Source: an uncultured Collinsella sp.
GTDB taxonomy: Bacteria; Actinomycetota; Coriobacteriia; Coriobacteriales; Coriobacteriaceae
Length of the DNA: 34,695 bases
NCBI GenBank assembly: GCA_900542965.1
Contig: UQPY01000020.1
Location: 1 to 34,695, forward strand
Reading direction: 5' to 3'
Made by a program: the position numbers and the translations under genes. The notes beneath the pieces are model-generated. The model had not been told where the DNA came from. It ran no database searches and was given only the letters and a program-made list of their open reading frames with translations. Positions 1-7,900 of the stretch are shown one piece after another; position 1 is the first letter of the stretch, and every line of letters starts with the position of its first letter.

Positions 1-46
1 CCCTCGTCCCCCTCGTCCCCCTCCAACGAGGACATAATTCTGTGTC

Positions 47-75
47 TTGTTATGTACGGAATAATTCCGTACAAT
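47..75 (+). promoter_or_regulatory. tacA promoter with embedded operator palindrome
   Basis: A -35 element TTGTTA (47-52) and a -10 element TACAAT (70-75) are 17 bases apart. The space between them is filled by an inverted repeat at 53-73 with perfect 10-base arms (TGTACGGAAT and ATTCCGTACA) around one central base. An operator here would block RNA polymerase directly. Ribbon-helix-helix antitoxins of the DUF1778/TacA type repress their own operons, so the downstream antitoxin is the likely ligand (inference). Confidence 0.7.
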
Positions 76-96
76 TATGCAAAGGAGGTTTTTGCC

Positions 97-363
97 ATGC
101 CAACGATTGAGAAACAACGCCGTATGGATCTAAGGTTGACCGAACGTCAACGCCTTACTTACGAGCGCGCCGCGGCCTTACGTGGCCAAACTCTCACCCA
201 ATGGGCCACAGCTCACCTTGACGAGAGCTCCGCACGTGATATCGCCGAGGCGTCAACAACCTATCTTTCTCCTGATGGTTTCGATGCATTTTGCGAAATG
301 CTCGATTCCCCCATGCCCCAAGCCGCAAAAGCGCTGCTTGACCGTAAAGCGGTTTGGGAATGA
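97..363 (+). CDS. tacA: DUF1778 (TacA-like) ribbon-helix-helix antitoxin
   Basis: An 88-residue protein, the antitoxin half of a type II toxin-antitoxin pair. The N-terminal half (about residues 6-45, with RMDLRLTERQR followed by two helices) matches the DNA-binding RHH fold of DUF1778 antitoxins. The C-terminal part (LSPDGFDAFCEMLDSP) resembles the segment that wraps and neutralises the GNAT toxin. The start at 97 is chosen because an AAAGGAGG Shine-Dalgarno sits at 81-88. An in-frame upstream ATG at 52 lies inside the promoter. The stop overlaps the toxin start in an ATGA junction, so the two are translationally coupled. It is expected to repress its own promoter through the palindrome at 53-73. 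Confidence 0.85.
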   Translation: MPTIEKQRRMDLRLTERQRLTYERAAALRGQTLTQWATAHLDESSARDIAEASTTYLSPDGFDAFCEMLDSPMPQAAKALLDRKAVWE

Positions 364-833
364 GCACATTTACCAAGCCCGTTCAACTCCCCGTTGGTCA
401 AGGCATCGAGGCTTTCCACTGCGGAAATACTCTTGTAGACGGATGGGCTAAAAATAGATCAGCCTCGGCGCGCAGAAGAGGATCAGCAGTTATATACGCA
501 TCGTATTGCAACGGCGCAGTCGCTGGGTTTTATACGTTGTGCACGCACTCCGTGGCTCGCGAAAATGTTGATGGAGGATGGTTCGTGCGAAACTCCCCCT
601 CCCAAGTTCCCACAGTGCTGCTTGGAATGATGGGGGTCGACGAGAAGTTCAAGGGGCTCGGTCTTGGGGCATCACTGCTTAAAGATGCCATCGAGAACGC
701 CTTGAAAATCTCTGCCCTGGCAGGAGCGCGAGCTTTGGTTGTCGATCCAGTAGATGATGAGGCGGCAGCATTCTATGCTCATTTTGGCTTCGCCACCCTA
801 CCCGGCACCAACCGAATGGCACTGAAACTCTAG
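360..833 (+). CDS. tacT: GNAT acetyltransferase toxin (TacT-like)
   Basis: A 157-residue GCN5-related N-acetyltransferase. TacT-family toxins use acetyl-CoA to acetylate the amino group of the amino acid on charged tRNAs and so halt translation. The acetyl-CoA loop is visible as KFKGLGLGASLL near the middle. The C-terminal AAAFYAHFGF carries the tyrosine placed like the catalytic Tyr of TacT. Length fits the family. The ATG at 360-362 overlaps the antitoxin TGA, so a TTG six bases upstream is not needed. The pairing with a DUF1778 antitoxin makes a toxin far more likely than a housekeeping acetyltransferase. tRNA specificity cannot be read from sequence. Confidence 0.85.
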   Translation: MSTFTKPVQLPVGQGIEAFHCGNTLVDGWAKNRSASARRRGSAVIYASYCNGAVAGFYTLCTHSVARENVDGGWFVRNSPSQVPTVLLGMMGVDEKFKGLGLGASLLKDAIENALKISALAGARALVVDPVDDEAAAFYAHFGFATLPGTNRMALKL

Positions 834-873
834 ATTGTCGGGCGGCATCTCCTCCAGTTCCCAGTATGCCTTA

Positions 874-917
874 AGTTACCCTACAGATAATGATTACTAC
901 TGAAATGTAGGGTAACT
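874..917. repeat. Inverted repeat, copy 1 (AGTTACCCTACA arms)
   Basis: Perfect 12-base arms, AGTTACCCTACA (874-885) and TGTAGGGTAACT (906-917), separated by 20 bases. The same arms with the same 20-base spacing recur at 3504-3547. This copy lies between the TacT-like toxin and the convergent phosphoesterase gene, with no gene directly downstream on either strand. It may be an orphan operator. The two arms are about three helical turns apart, which would suit two repressor dimers on one face of the DNA (inference). Confidence 0.75.
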
Positions 918-955
918 ACCCAAGGCATCGTATGAAGCGCTCGCTATGCCCTCCC

Positions 956-1681
956 CTACGCAACGTCCCAGGGCTGGAGTTCGTCGCCCAAGCGAACGAT
1001 GCAGTCGTAGAGCACGGTGTGGCGCTCGGCAGGATTGGCATCCCGATGAAAATGCCCGTAGTACCAGCGCTTGTAATCCAAGCGGTCTTCCAGCTCATCG
1101 AAAAATGCCGTAAGCCGATCAACGGCGGGGCAATTCCAGCCGGGCGCCGGATAGAGCGTGGGCGAAAGCATGCGCGTAGAGCAGGTGTGGGTGACCACGT
1201 AGTCGACCTTCCAGCCCACGCTGTCGAGCTTTGTCCGTGCCTCCTCAAAATTGCGCTCGTCCGGCAGCTCCTGCGGCCACCAGCTGGAATACGGAATGCG
1301 GTATTCCTTATCCACGCTCGTGGCACCGCCCATGGTCAAGACCGTTGAGCCGTCGAGCTCAAAAACCTCACCGCGCGCCAGGCGTCGAATGGGCGAGGTG
1401 TCCGATAAGCGCTGCGTCAACCCGCCATGCCACAACTCCATGGGACGCTCCGCCCAGTGATCGAAACGCTCGTGATTGCCGTCGACGAACAGCACGGTAT
1501 AGGGGCGCGATTCCAGCCAGGCGATATCAGCGCACTCCTCGGCAGAGAAATCCCACGGAAAGCCAAAGTCGCCCGCGACGATGAGATAGTCGTCGCTCGT
1601 AAGGGTGTCCCCAAGCTCCCAATCGCACAGCTTTTGCATCTCGAGACCGCCGTGAATATCGCCCGTCACATAGACCGTCAT
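956..1681 (-). CDS. Calcineurin-like metallophosphoesterase
   Basis: A 241-residue member of the calcineurin-like phosphoesterase fold, which uses two metal ions to hydrolyse phosphoesters. The metal-binding motifs occur in the usual order: GDIHG at the N-terminus, GDFGF near residue 38, GNHE near residue 69, a THTCS histidine in the second half and GHFH near the C-terminus. There is no signal peptide, so it is probably cytoplasmic. It is third in a minus-strand run of three phosphoesterases. Its ATG overlaps the stop of the gene before it (ATGA at 1678-1681). It is clearly related to the first gene of the run (2326-3081), suggesting duplication. The substrate is unknown. Confidence 0.85.
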   Translation of the reverse strand: MTVYVTGDIHGGLEMQKLCDWELGDTLTSDDYLIVAGDFGFPWDFSAEECADIAWLESRPYTVLFVDGNHERFDHWAERPMELWHGGLTQRLSDTSPIRRLARGEVFELDGSTVLTMGGATSVDKEYRIPYSSWWPQELPDERNFEEARTKLDSVGWKVDYVVTHTCSTRMLSPTLYPAPGWNCPAVDRLTAFFDELEDRLDYKRWYYGHFHRDANPAERHTVLYDCIVRLGDELQPWDVA

Positions 1682-2316
1682 CGGATCACCACTTCTCTCT
1701 TATAGGTTTCGAGATCGTGCTCGATCTGCTCGTCACCCGTAGCGTTGACCCACCACGGCCATTTAACGCAACGCACCGGCTCGTTTACCTGCGCAAACCA
1801 TAACTTGAGCTCATCCAGACTTACCGGGGCGTAGCTGTTTGCGTCCACGCCCACGTCATAGCGCAGCAGCCCCTGTCTGAGGTTGAACTTGTTGTACGCG
1901 CCGCCGCAACTGTGGATATGCCCGTGCAAATGCCAGCTGCCGTGCGACATGCCCTGCCAGTCGACCATGGGATAGTGGCTCAGCACGATTTTTTGGCGAT
2001 CGATCTTGAGCACGCAAATGGGCGGCTCGACGATAAAAGCATCCGCTACGGCAGGCTGCGTCCAGTCTTTGTCGTGGTTGCCGGGCAGTAGATGAACACG
2101 CTTGCAGACAATGCTTTTGCGCAGCTCGTAGGCATCTTGGACCGTCATCTTAAAGCTAAAGTCGCCCAAGATGTAGAGCTCGTCATCCGCAACGACCTTG
2201 CTGTTAATGTTAGCGACCATGGCGTCGTTCATCTGCGCAACAGTCGACCAAGGCCTATCGCTAAGCCGTAGCATGTTCTCGTGTCCAAAGTGGGTATCGC
2301 TGGTAAACCAGATCAC
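1678..2316 (-). CDS. Calcineurin-like metallophosphoesterase, DTHFGH type
   Basis: A 212-residue phosphoesterase of a different branch from its two neighbours. It begins with SDTHFGH and carries GDFSF, a GNHD motif, SHYPM and LHGHIHS, which together provide the dimetal site. Similar proteins are common in phages and bacterial chromosomes and are usually annotated only as metallophosphatases. The start is GTG at 2316, preceded by AGGAGG at five bases; the Shine-Dalgarno overlaps the end of the upstream gene, leaving a nine-base gap. Together with both neighbours it forms a tight co-transcribed unit. The substrate is unknown. Confidence 0.85.
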   Translation of the reverse strand: MIWFTSDTHFGHENMLRLSDRPWSTVAQMNDAMVANINSKVVADDELYILGDFSFKMTVQDAYELRKSIVCKRVHLLPGNHDKDWTQPAVADAFIVEPPICVLKIDRQKIVLSHYPMVDWQGMSHGSWHLHGHIHSCGGAYNKFNLRQGLLRYDVGVDANSYAPVSLDELKLWFAQVNEPVRCVKWPWWVNATGDEQIEHDLETYKREVVIR

Positions 2317-2325
2317 GGGGACCTC

Positions 2326-3081
2326 CTAACGCTTTTGCTCAAAATAGCCACTCGAAGTCTCACCCTGCTTGTCGGTACATCGCACTTCGATCGGCACAAT
2401 ATCTTGGTAGATAAGGCGATGCTTGTCATCGCGCCATTCATCGTCATGGTAATGGCCAAAAAACCAGGTGCGGTAGTCGAGCCGCCCGTCGAGCTCGCCC
2501 AAAAAGGCCTGTAGCGAATCATCGTAGAACTCGCGATTGCACTCCATGCACAGTTCGTCCGCCAAATCGACCGGTGCCTCGTGCGTCACAACATAGTCGA
2601 CCTTCCAGCCCACGCGGTCGAGCGAGGCGCGGCAATGGTTCATCTCGCGCTCGCTCGGCATCTCCTCGGGCCACCACGTCTTTCCCTCCTGGCGCCACTG
2701 TTTGTCATGGCTCGCGGCGCCACCCATGGCGAGCACTGTGGCCCCCGCGATGTCGAACACCTCGCCGCGCATCAGGTGCAGCACGTGTGGGCGAGCCTTG
2801 TGAACGAGACCCCCATTCCACTCTCGCATCGGCAGCCCCGCCAGCAGACGATGGTTCTCGTGATTGCCGTCGACAAAGCACGTGGTCCAGGGCTTGGACT
2901 CAAACCAGTCGAGCCAGTATTTGTCGGTGTTCGAGCCGCTCCATATAAAGCCAAAGTCACCGGCAACGATCACCACGTCATCGCGTGTCAGCGTTCGACC
3001 CAATGGCCAAGCGCGCGACGAGAAGCGGCTCGCACCGTACTCGGCAACACCGTGAACGTCTCCGGTAACGAAAATGGACAT
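2326..3081 (-). CDS. Calcineurin-like metallophosphoesterase
   Basis: A 251-residue cytoplasmic phosphoesterase, first of the three-gene run. Motifs seen are GDVHG, GDFGF, GNHEN, a THEAP histidine and GHYHDD. It aligns along its length with the protein at 956-1681, including the central stretch after GNHE and the WWPEEMPSER/WWPQELPDER segment, so the two are paralogues. The ATG at 3081 has a GGAGGTG Shine-Dalgarno seven bases upstream. A short stretch of 85 bases separates it from the membrane-protein gene upstream on the same strand. Confidence 0.85.
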   Translation of the reverse strand: MSIFVTGDVHGVAEYGASRFSSRAWPLGRTLTRDDVVIVAGDFGFIWSGSNTDKYWLDWFESKPWTTCFVDGNHENHRLLAGLPMREWNGGLVHKARPHVLHLMRGEVFDIAGATVLAMGGAASHDKQWRQEGKTWWPEEMPSEREMNHCRASLDRVGWKVDYVVTHEAPVDLADELCMECNREFYDDSLQAFLGELDGRLDYRTWFFGHYHDDEWRDDKHRLIYQDIVPIEVRCTDKQGETSSGYFEQKR

Positions 3082-3166
3082 CTAGCAACACCTCCGCGCT
3101 GTGCGGCTCTGGGCAAATCGATAGCAGAAATTGCAGGCAGGCCCCGATATCTACACCCCTTAGGGC

Positions 3167-3406
3167 TTACCCCTCGTTCTTCCACCCAAACGGGTCAAAC
3201 ACCCAAAAGATCAGATCGAGCACGCCGCCGGTCATCATGGCGCCGGCAAGGGCCATGCAAACGTGCAGAGAGCTGGCACTTCGGAGCACGTCGAACGGCC
3301 CCAAAACAGCCAGCAGCGCGACCGCTGCGCCGGCAAAGCATAGCGCGAGGCACGGCCCCGCGTCCTTGACGCACTTCTTTGCGAGATGTTTGGTGTTGTC
3401 ACTCAT
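3167..3406 (-). CDS. Small two-helix membrane protein
   Basis: A 79-residue protein with two hydrophobic segments: PCLALCFAGAAVALLAVLG, and a second beginning VCMALAGAMMTGGVLDLIF. It ends WVFDPFGWKNEG. The start at 3406 (MSDNTKHL) is preferred over an upstream TTG-initiated extension because AAGGAG lies ten bases before it. No family is recognised. It precedes the phosphoesterase run on the same strand and could be part of that transcript. A CGTGCGGACA box (3488-3497) lies about 80 bases upstream of the start. Confidence 0.65.
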   Translation of the reverse strand: MSDNTKHLAKKCVKDAGPCLALCFAGAAVALLAVLGPFDVLRSASSLHVCMALAGAMMTGGVLDLIFWVFDPFGWKNEG

Positions 3407-3503
3407 TGGTATCGAACTCCTTAGAGGGTCGTTCTTCAGATGCATGCCGCCGCGACGGAGCATGGCGGCAGGGTAAGTGTCACATGTCGTGCGGACACAT
3501 TTG

Positions 3504-3547
3504 AGTTACCCTACAAATTATTAGATTTGATAGAATGTAGGGTAACT
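3504..3547. promoter_or_regulatory. Inverted repeat, copy 2, upstream of nucleotidyltransferase module
   Basis: Arms AGTTACCCTACA (3504-3515) and TGTAGGGTAACT (3536-3547) are separated by 20 bases, identical in arms and spacing to 874-917. This copy sits 18 bases before the start codon at 3566, with a GAAAGGGAGG Shine-Dalgarno between, so it is probably the operator and promoter of the two-gene module. A TAGAAT hexamer at 3531-3536 could be the -10 element; no convincing -35 is seen. Confidence 0.6.
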
Positions 3548-3565
3548 ACTTGAAAGGGAGGCTCC

Positions 3566-3877
3566 ATGTCCGTCTTAGAAGATGTCCTAGAAGAGGAATA
3601 CGCACGCTCGATCCACCTTCTGGGCCTCATGGAGCAGGAAATTGGCCTCCTTCCAAAGGGCAGCATCCGCATGCGAAACATAAAGGGTCGCGAGTACTGC
3701 TACCTCAACTATCGAGTCGGCGACAAGGTCAAAAGTGACTATGTCCCTGCTGCAAAGGTTGATGAGCTACGAGCCAAAATCGAACGTCGAAGGGCTCTTG
3801 TGACCGCCATCAGAGAACAGAAGCAATCTCAAAAGCAAATCATACGTGCGTTGGGAAGGATACCGAATGCCGACTGA
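3566..3877 (+). CDS. Small protein paired with nucleotidyltransferase (DUF6788-like, possible antitoxin)
   Basis: A 103-residue basic protein. The central segment (LPKGSIRMRNIKGREYCYLNYRVGDKVKSDYV, about residues 29-60) resembles small DUF6788-type proteins with the pattern LPKG...G..Y.YL.YR.G.KV...Y. This is followed by a charged helix (VDELRAKIERRRALVTAIREQ). The start at 3566 has a strong GGGAGG Shine-Dalgarno and is directly preceded by the palindrome at 3504-3547. It overlaps the nucleotidyltransferase gene by 11 bases. This arrangement suggests an antitoxin or partner role, but the function is inferred from context only. Confidence 0.65.
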   Translation: MSVLEDVLEEEYARSIHLLGLMEQEIGLLPKGSIRMRNIKGREYCYLNYRVGDKVKSDYVPAAKVDELRAKIERRRALVTAIREQKQSQKQIIRALGRIPNAD

Positions 3878-4529
3878 GCAGCAACAAGCTTTCTCAAAAG
3901 TACTTGACCTGGTCGAGGAAGCAGGATGCATAGAGCACGTTGTCCTCATCGGGTCTTGGGCGGAATTTGCCTACAGAGAAGCCGATGTACTTCCAGGCTT
4001 TTGCCCAAATATCAAAACAATGGATGTCGACTTCCTCGTTCGAAACCTGCGACGCCCCAGTCCAGCGGCGCGCCTGACCGCCCTTGCAAAAGAACGAGGT
4101 TTCTTTGTCGAATCCGATCGCATGACCGGAACAACAAAGTTGCTAGATATTACCGGCCTTGAAGTTGAATTTCTCATCAGAAAAATGGGTGAGGGAAAAG
4201 AGCCTGCTCTCAAGACGAACATCGGGGTGACGGCCCAAGCTCTATGGCACATGGACGTCATTCTGAAAAACACCATCGACGTGCGCTGTCTGAACCACAT
4301 TGTGACCGTTCCGACCCCTGAGGCTTATGCGATCCACAAGATGACAATCAACGGCGAACGCGGCAAAAAGGCCGAGAAGGACGCCCATGCCGTAGAAAAC
4401 ATACTTCCGCTGTTAGACGAGGAAAAGTTCGCCATAGTATTCAGCTCGTTACCTAAAAAAGAGAAAGCAAGGGTCCGTGCGTTTGCAGAAACCCATGGCG
4501 TTGCAGAGCATATCTTGGGAATCGCCTAG
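3867..4529 (+). CDS. Nucleotidyltransferase-fold protein (candidate toxin, NTP_transf_8/AbiEii-like)
   Basis: A 220-residue protein with a polymerase-beta-like nucleotidyltransferase core. GSWAEFAYRE supplies the GS helix, TMDVDFLV the paired acidic metal ligands, and a third acid may lie in LDITGLEVEFLI. The segment AYAIHKMTINGERGKKAEKDAHAV resembles the K...R.K...D helix of AbiEii/NTP_transf_8 proteins. The start at 3867 follows GGAAGG seven bases upstream and overlaps the previous gene by 11 bases. AbiEii/MenA-like toxins transfer nucleotides to tRNA; a similar activity here is inference. Its stop codon shares the bases CTAG with the convergent gene's stop. Confidence 0.7.
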   Translation: MPTEQQQAFSKVLDLVEEAGCIEHVVLIGSWAEFAYREADVLPGFCPNIKTMDVDFLVRNLRRPSPAARLTALAKERGFFVESDRMTGTTKLLDITGLEVEFLIRKMGEGKEPALKTNIGVTAQALWHMDVILKNTIDVRCLNHIVTVPTPEAYAIHKMTINGERGKKAEKDAHAVENILPLLDEEKFAIVFSSLPKKEKARVRAFAETHGVAEHILGIA

Positions 4530-4879
4530 GACGTTGGCGGGCAACATGTTGGGCAGGGTGTCTTGCCTCGTTTGAGTGCGGTCGCTAATGGCACGCTTGT
4601 TTTAATAGCGTTCCGGGGAAGGCTTTTGCATCCCGCACGATGATAAATCTTGCCGTTCTTGGTAACGATTACCTTGATTTTTGAGGCATCTACGCTGCGG
4701 GGCTCGATGGGCGCGGCCACCTCTAGAGGAACCGATGCCGTTTTCCAAGGCTTGCTTCTCGAAAAACCAGAATCGCGGTATCGATTAATGTAGCCGTCAA
4801 AGCACCCGTCGAACAGCAGCCCCGTTGCCAGGCCCGCCATGAATCCGCAAGCAATCGCGGCCTCTCCTCTAATTTGCAT
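4526..4879 (-). CDS. Membrane-anchored small protein with Cys/His metal-binding tail
   Basis: A 117-residue protein. A hydrophobic N-terminal helix (IACGFMAGLATGLLF) is followed by a linker and a C-terminal domain: KVIVTKNGKIYHRAGCKSL, then 18 residues, then GKTPCPTCCP. The order YHxxGC...AL..G..PC..C is a pattern often found at the ends of extracellular nuclease or ComEA-like proteins and resembles an Ada-type zinc site, here probably with His and three Cys. The start at 4879 has AAGGAGG five bases upstream; an upstream extension is possible but lacks support. The domain likely lies outside the membrane. Its role is unknown. Confidence 0.65.
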   Translation of the reverse strand: MQIRGEAAIACGFMAGLATGLLFDGCFDGYINRYRDSGFSRSKPWKTASVPLEVAAPIEPRSVDASKIKVIVTKNGKIYHRAGCKSLPRNAIKTSVPLATALKRGKTPCPTCCPPTS

Positions 4880-4975
4880 ATGTCCCTCCTTAATCAATCT
4901 CGAAGGTGAAAGTGGCGCGCGCCGCAGAGCCCATGCCCTTGCGGTGCGCGCCAAAAACAGCGCGCTTCCCTGTCC

Positions 4976-7900
4976 CTAACGGATCAGCTGGCGGCGCTTA
5001 TCGGACAGGAATACGCCGGCGGCCACCAGGACCGTGCCGCCGATCACGAAGGTCTCACCCAGCAGCTCGGACGCATCGCCCGTGGCGGGCATCGCCGTCT
5101 GCCAAGTCGTGGCCTCGGTCTTTGCCTCCGCATGCTTGGCCTGGTACGTAACTTGCGTGACGGGCTGGGTCTGCTCGCCGTTTCCGCGGTCGGCGGCCTC
5201 TTGGCGAGCGATCTCGGCGTTAAGCTCGGCAATAGCCTGGTCGAGTTCGGCCTTGGCGGCGGTATAGTTGGCAAGCGCCTCCAGGTAGGCAGGTGCCACA
5301 GCATCCGTCGCAGCTGCGGCGTCATCGAGTTCGGCCTTGGCGGTCGCGGCGCGCTCGGCGGCATCGTGAGCTGCGGCGATCTTAGCGTTGAGCGCCTCGT
5401 CTGCATCGTCAGCGCTGCCGTTGACGATGGCTTCGGCAAGATTGATCCTGCGCAGACGGGTGACCGCGGCGGCAGAGGCATCGCGGGCGGCGGCCGCATC
5501 CGTCACGGCATCGTCAGCCTCCACCAAGTCGTACTCGGCATCGCTCACGGCCATCTCCGCAGCATCAAGCGCAGCATCGGCAGCGAGCTTGTCCTCAGTA
5601 GCCCTGGAAAGTGCTGCAGCGGCATTCTTAAGCTGGGAGGCACGCGCGGCAGCTGCATCAGACATTGCCTGAGCCGTTGTCGCGGCAGCGCCAGCATCGC
5701 TCGCAGCCTGCTGGGCCATATCGAGCTCCGCCTGAGCGCCAGCAGCATCGATGGCTGCCTGATCGGCATCGCCTTGGGCGACAGCAAGTTCAGCCTCCGC
5801 CTCACGCTGATTGGCACGTGCGTCTTCGAGCGTAGACGATGCCGCATCAAACGCACGCTGAGCAGCAGCGATATCGGCCGAATACGCCGCCAGCTCATCC
5901 TGGGCCGCGGCAAGTGCATCCTGCTTGTCGCCGACACCGACACGAGCGGCATCCAGTGCGCGCTTGGCAGCAGCCACCTTGCCCTTGGCAATGTCGAGCT
6001 CGCCAGACTTGGCGGCCACGGCGTCCTGAGCCGCCGCAACTGCGGCGTTGGCAGCGCTCAAATCGGCGCGGGCATCGCTGACAGCACGCGCGGCGACGTC
6101 AGCTGCAGCCTGCTTTTGCTCCACAGAAGCCTGAGCCTCCGAGACCTTGGCAGTCGCGACATCAACGTCAGCGACAGCGCGCTCAACCTGAGCTTGCTTT
6201 GCCGCAACGGTCTGCGATGCTGCGTCCACCTTGTTGCCGGCATCGTCGGCAACGCCCTGCGCCGTAGCAAGCTCCTTGCGTGCCGTGTCAACGCCCTGCT
6301 CGGGATTTGCCAGAGAGTCGCACCACGCGTTCAGCGCAGCCTCATACTCAGCAACCGTCATCGGATTGGCAGCATTCGTGTACCATCCTCCAGACATAGA
6401 GAACGTCTGCGCCTGCGTAAGCCAACGGTTCATCGTCCCGCGCGTGCAAACCCCCATGCCCGTCACGGTGTAATCGGGATCGATCACATTCATGTAGTGA
6501 CCGACTGTATGCACGTTCCCGCCATGCGCGGCAACGTACCGGTCCACTTCATCACCATGCTGACGATAAAAATCAAAAGCAGCCTTTCCCGTAAGGCCCG
6601 TCGCTCCCAGCGTAGCCGCAGCGCGGTCAAAGACGGCCTTCTCCTGATCGACCCACTGGATGAACGGGTCGCTTCCGTAGTTCCACGCCACGTTTTCGCC
6701 CACGTTGAACTGCATGGCGTGCGCAGTCTTGGTATCGGAGAAATTCGCATCGGCAATCGCGGTCGCCATCATGGCATACGTCACCTTGAGCTCACCCAGG
6801 CCAACGCTCGCACGATACTTGTTGCACGCCTTGAGCCACACAATCGCTTGCTTCATGTTGGTCAGACTCGTCGCGTCAACCTCCTCGCCCACCTTGGTGA
6901 GGCTGGCATATTTGCAGTTGAGAATCAGGTCCGCCGCATCGTCGGCACCCACGCTCTTAAAGAACGCAATGGCGCCCTGGCGGTAGTTTTCCGCCGAGGC
7001 GTTCGCCGTAGCCTGAGCGGCGTCGAGCTTGGCCTGCGCTTGAGCTACAGCCTGATCGGCCTTCTGCTTTTGAGCCTTTGCCTGGTCGAGCGCCTTGTCG
7101 GCAGCGTTCTTCTCGTCCTTAGCGGCCGAGAGCTTGGCCTGAGCGTCGGCCAGCGCCGCAAGCGCATTGGCATGCTCGGCCTTAGCCTGATCGACGGCGG
7201 CGTCTGCCGCGGTCGCAGCAGCCGTGGCAGCGTCCAACTTGGACTGCGCGTCAGCCGCAGCCTGCTGCTGGACGGCGAGCGCCTGCTGAGCAGCCTGCAC
7301 CTCACCCTCGGCAGTGGTCACTTCCTGCGAGGCAGCAGCGAGTTCGCCCTCGCGCTGCGCCTGGACCGACTTGGCGGCGTCCAGCGCGGCAGCGGCGGCG
7401 TCCACCTTGGCCTTGGCAGCCTCGTACTCCGGGCCCGCGGCACCCTGCTCGGCACGGTCGAGATCGGCCTTGGCGGCGTCATAGCTCGCCTGAGCGGCAT
7501 TCACATCCTTATCGGCCGCATCCTTTGCCTGCTGAGCTGCCGAAAGCTTGCCTTGCGCGTCCTGCTGTTTGGCCGCGGCGGCATCAACGCCAGCCTGGGC
7601 ATTCGAAAGCCTGACCTGCGCGTCGGCGGCCTGCTGCTTTGCCTGCTCCAGCTCGCTCGCGGCCTGCTCGGCAGCGGCCTGAGCCGCGGCAACAGCCTCG
7701 GGCGTGGCATCGGCAGCAGCGGCCTGCGCGGACTTGAGCGCAGCCTGGGCATCGTCGGCGGTCTTCTGGGCAGCGCTCAGGGCTTCACCCTTGTCCGTCA
7801 GATCCCTCTTTGCGGCATCGAGTGCAGCTTGAGCGTCCTCGAGCGCCTTCACGTCCGCATCGGCCTTGTCCTGCGCGGCACCCATCTGCTGCTCCAGCTC

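Noticed and set aside
1..46. Short tandem repeat (CCCTCGTCC) and weak hairpin CCTCGT/ACGAGG
   Set aside because: Too short and too close to the window edge to interpret; possibly the terminator of a gene outside the window.
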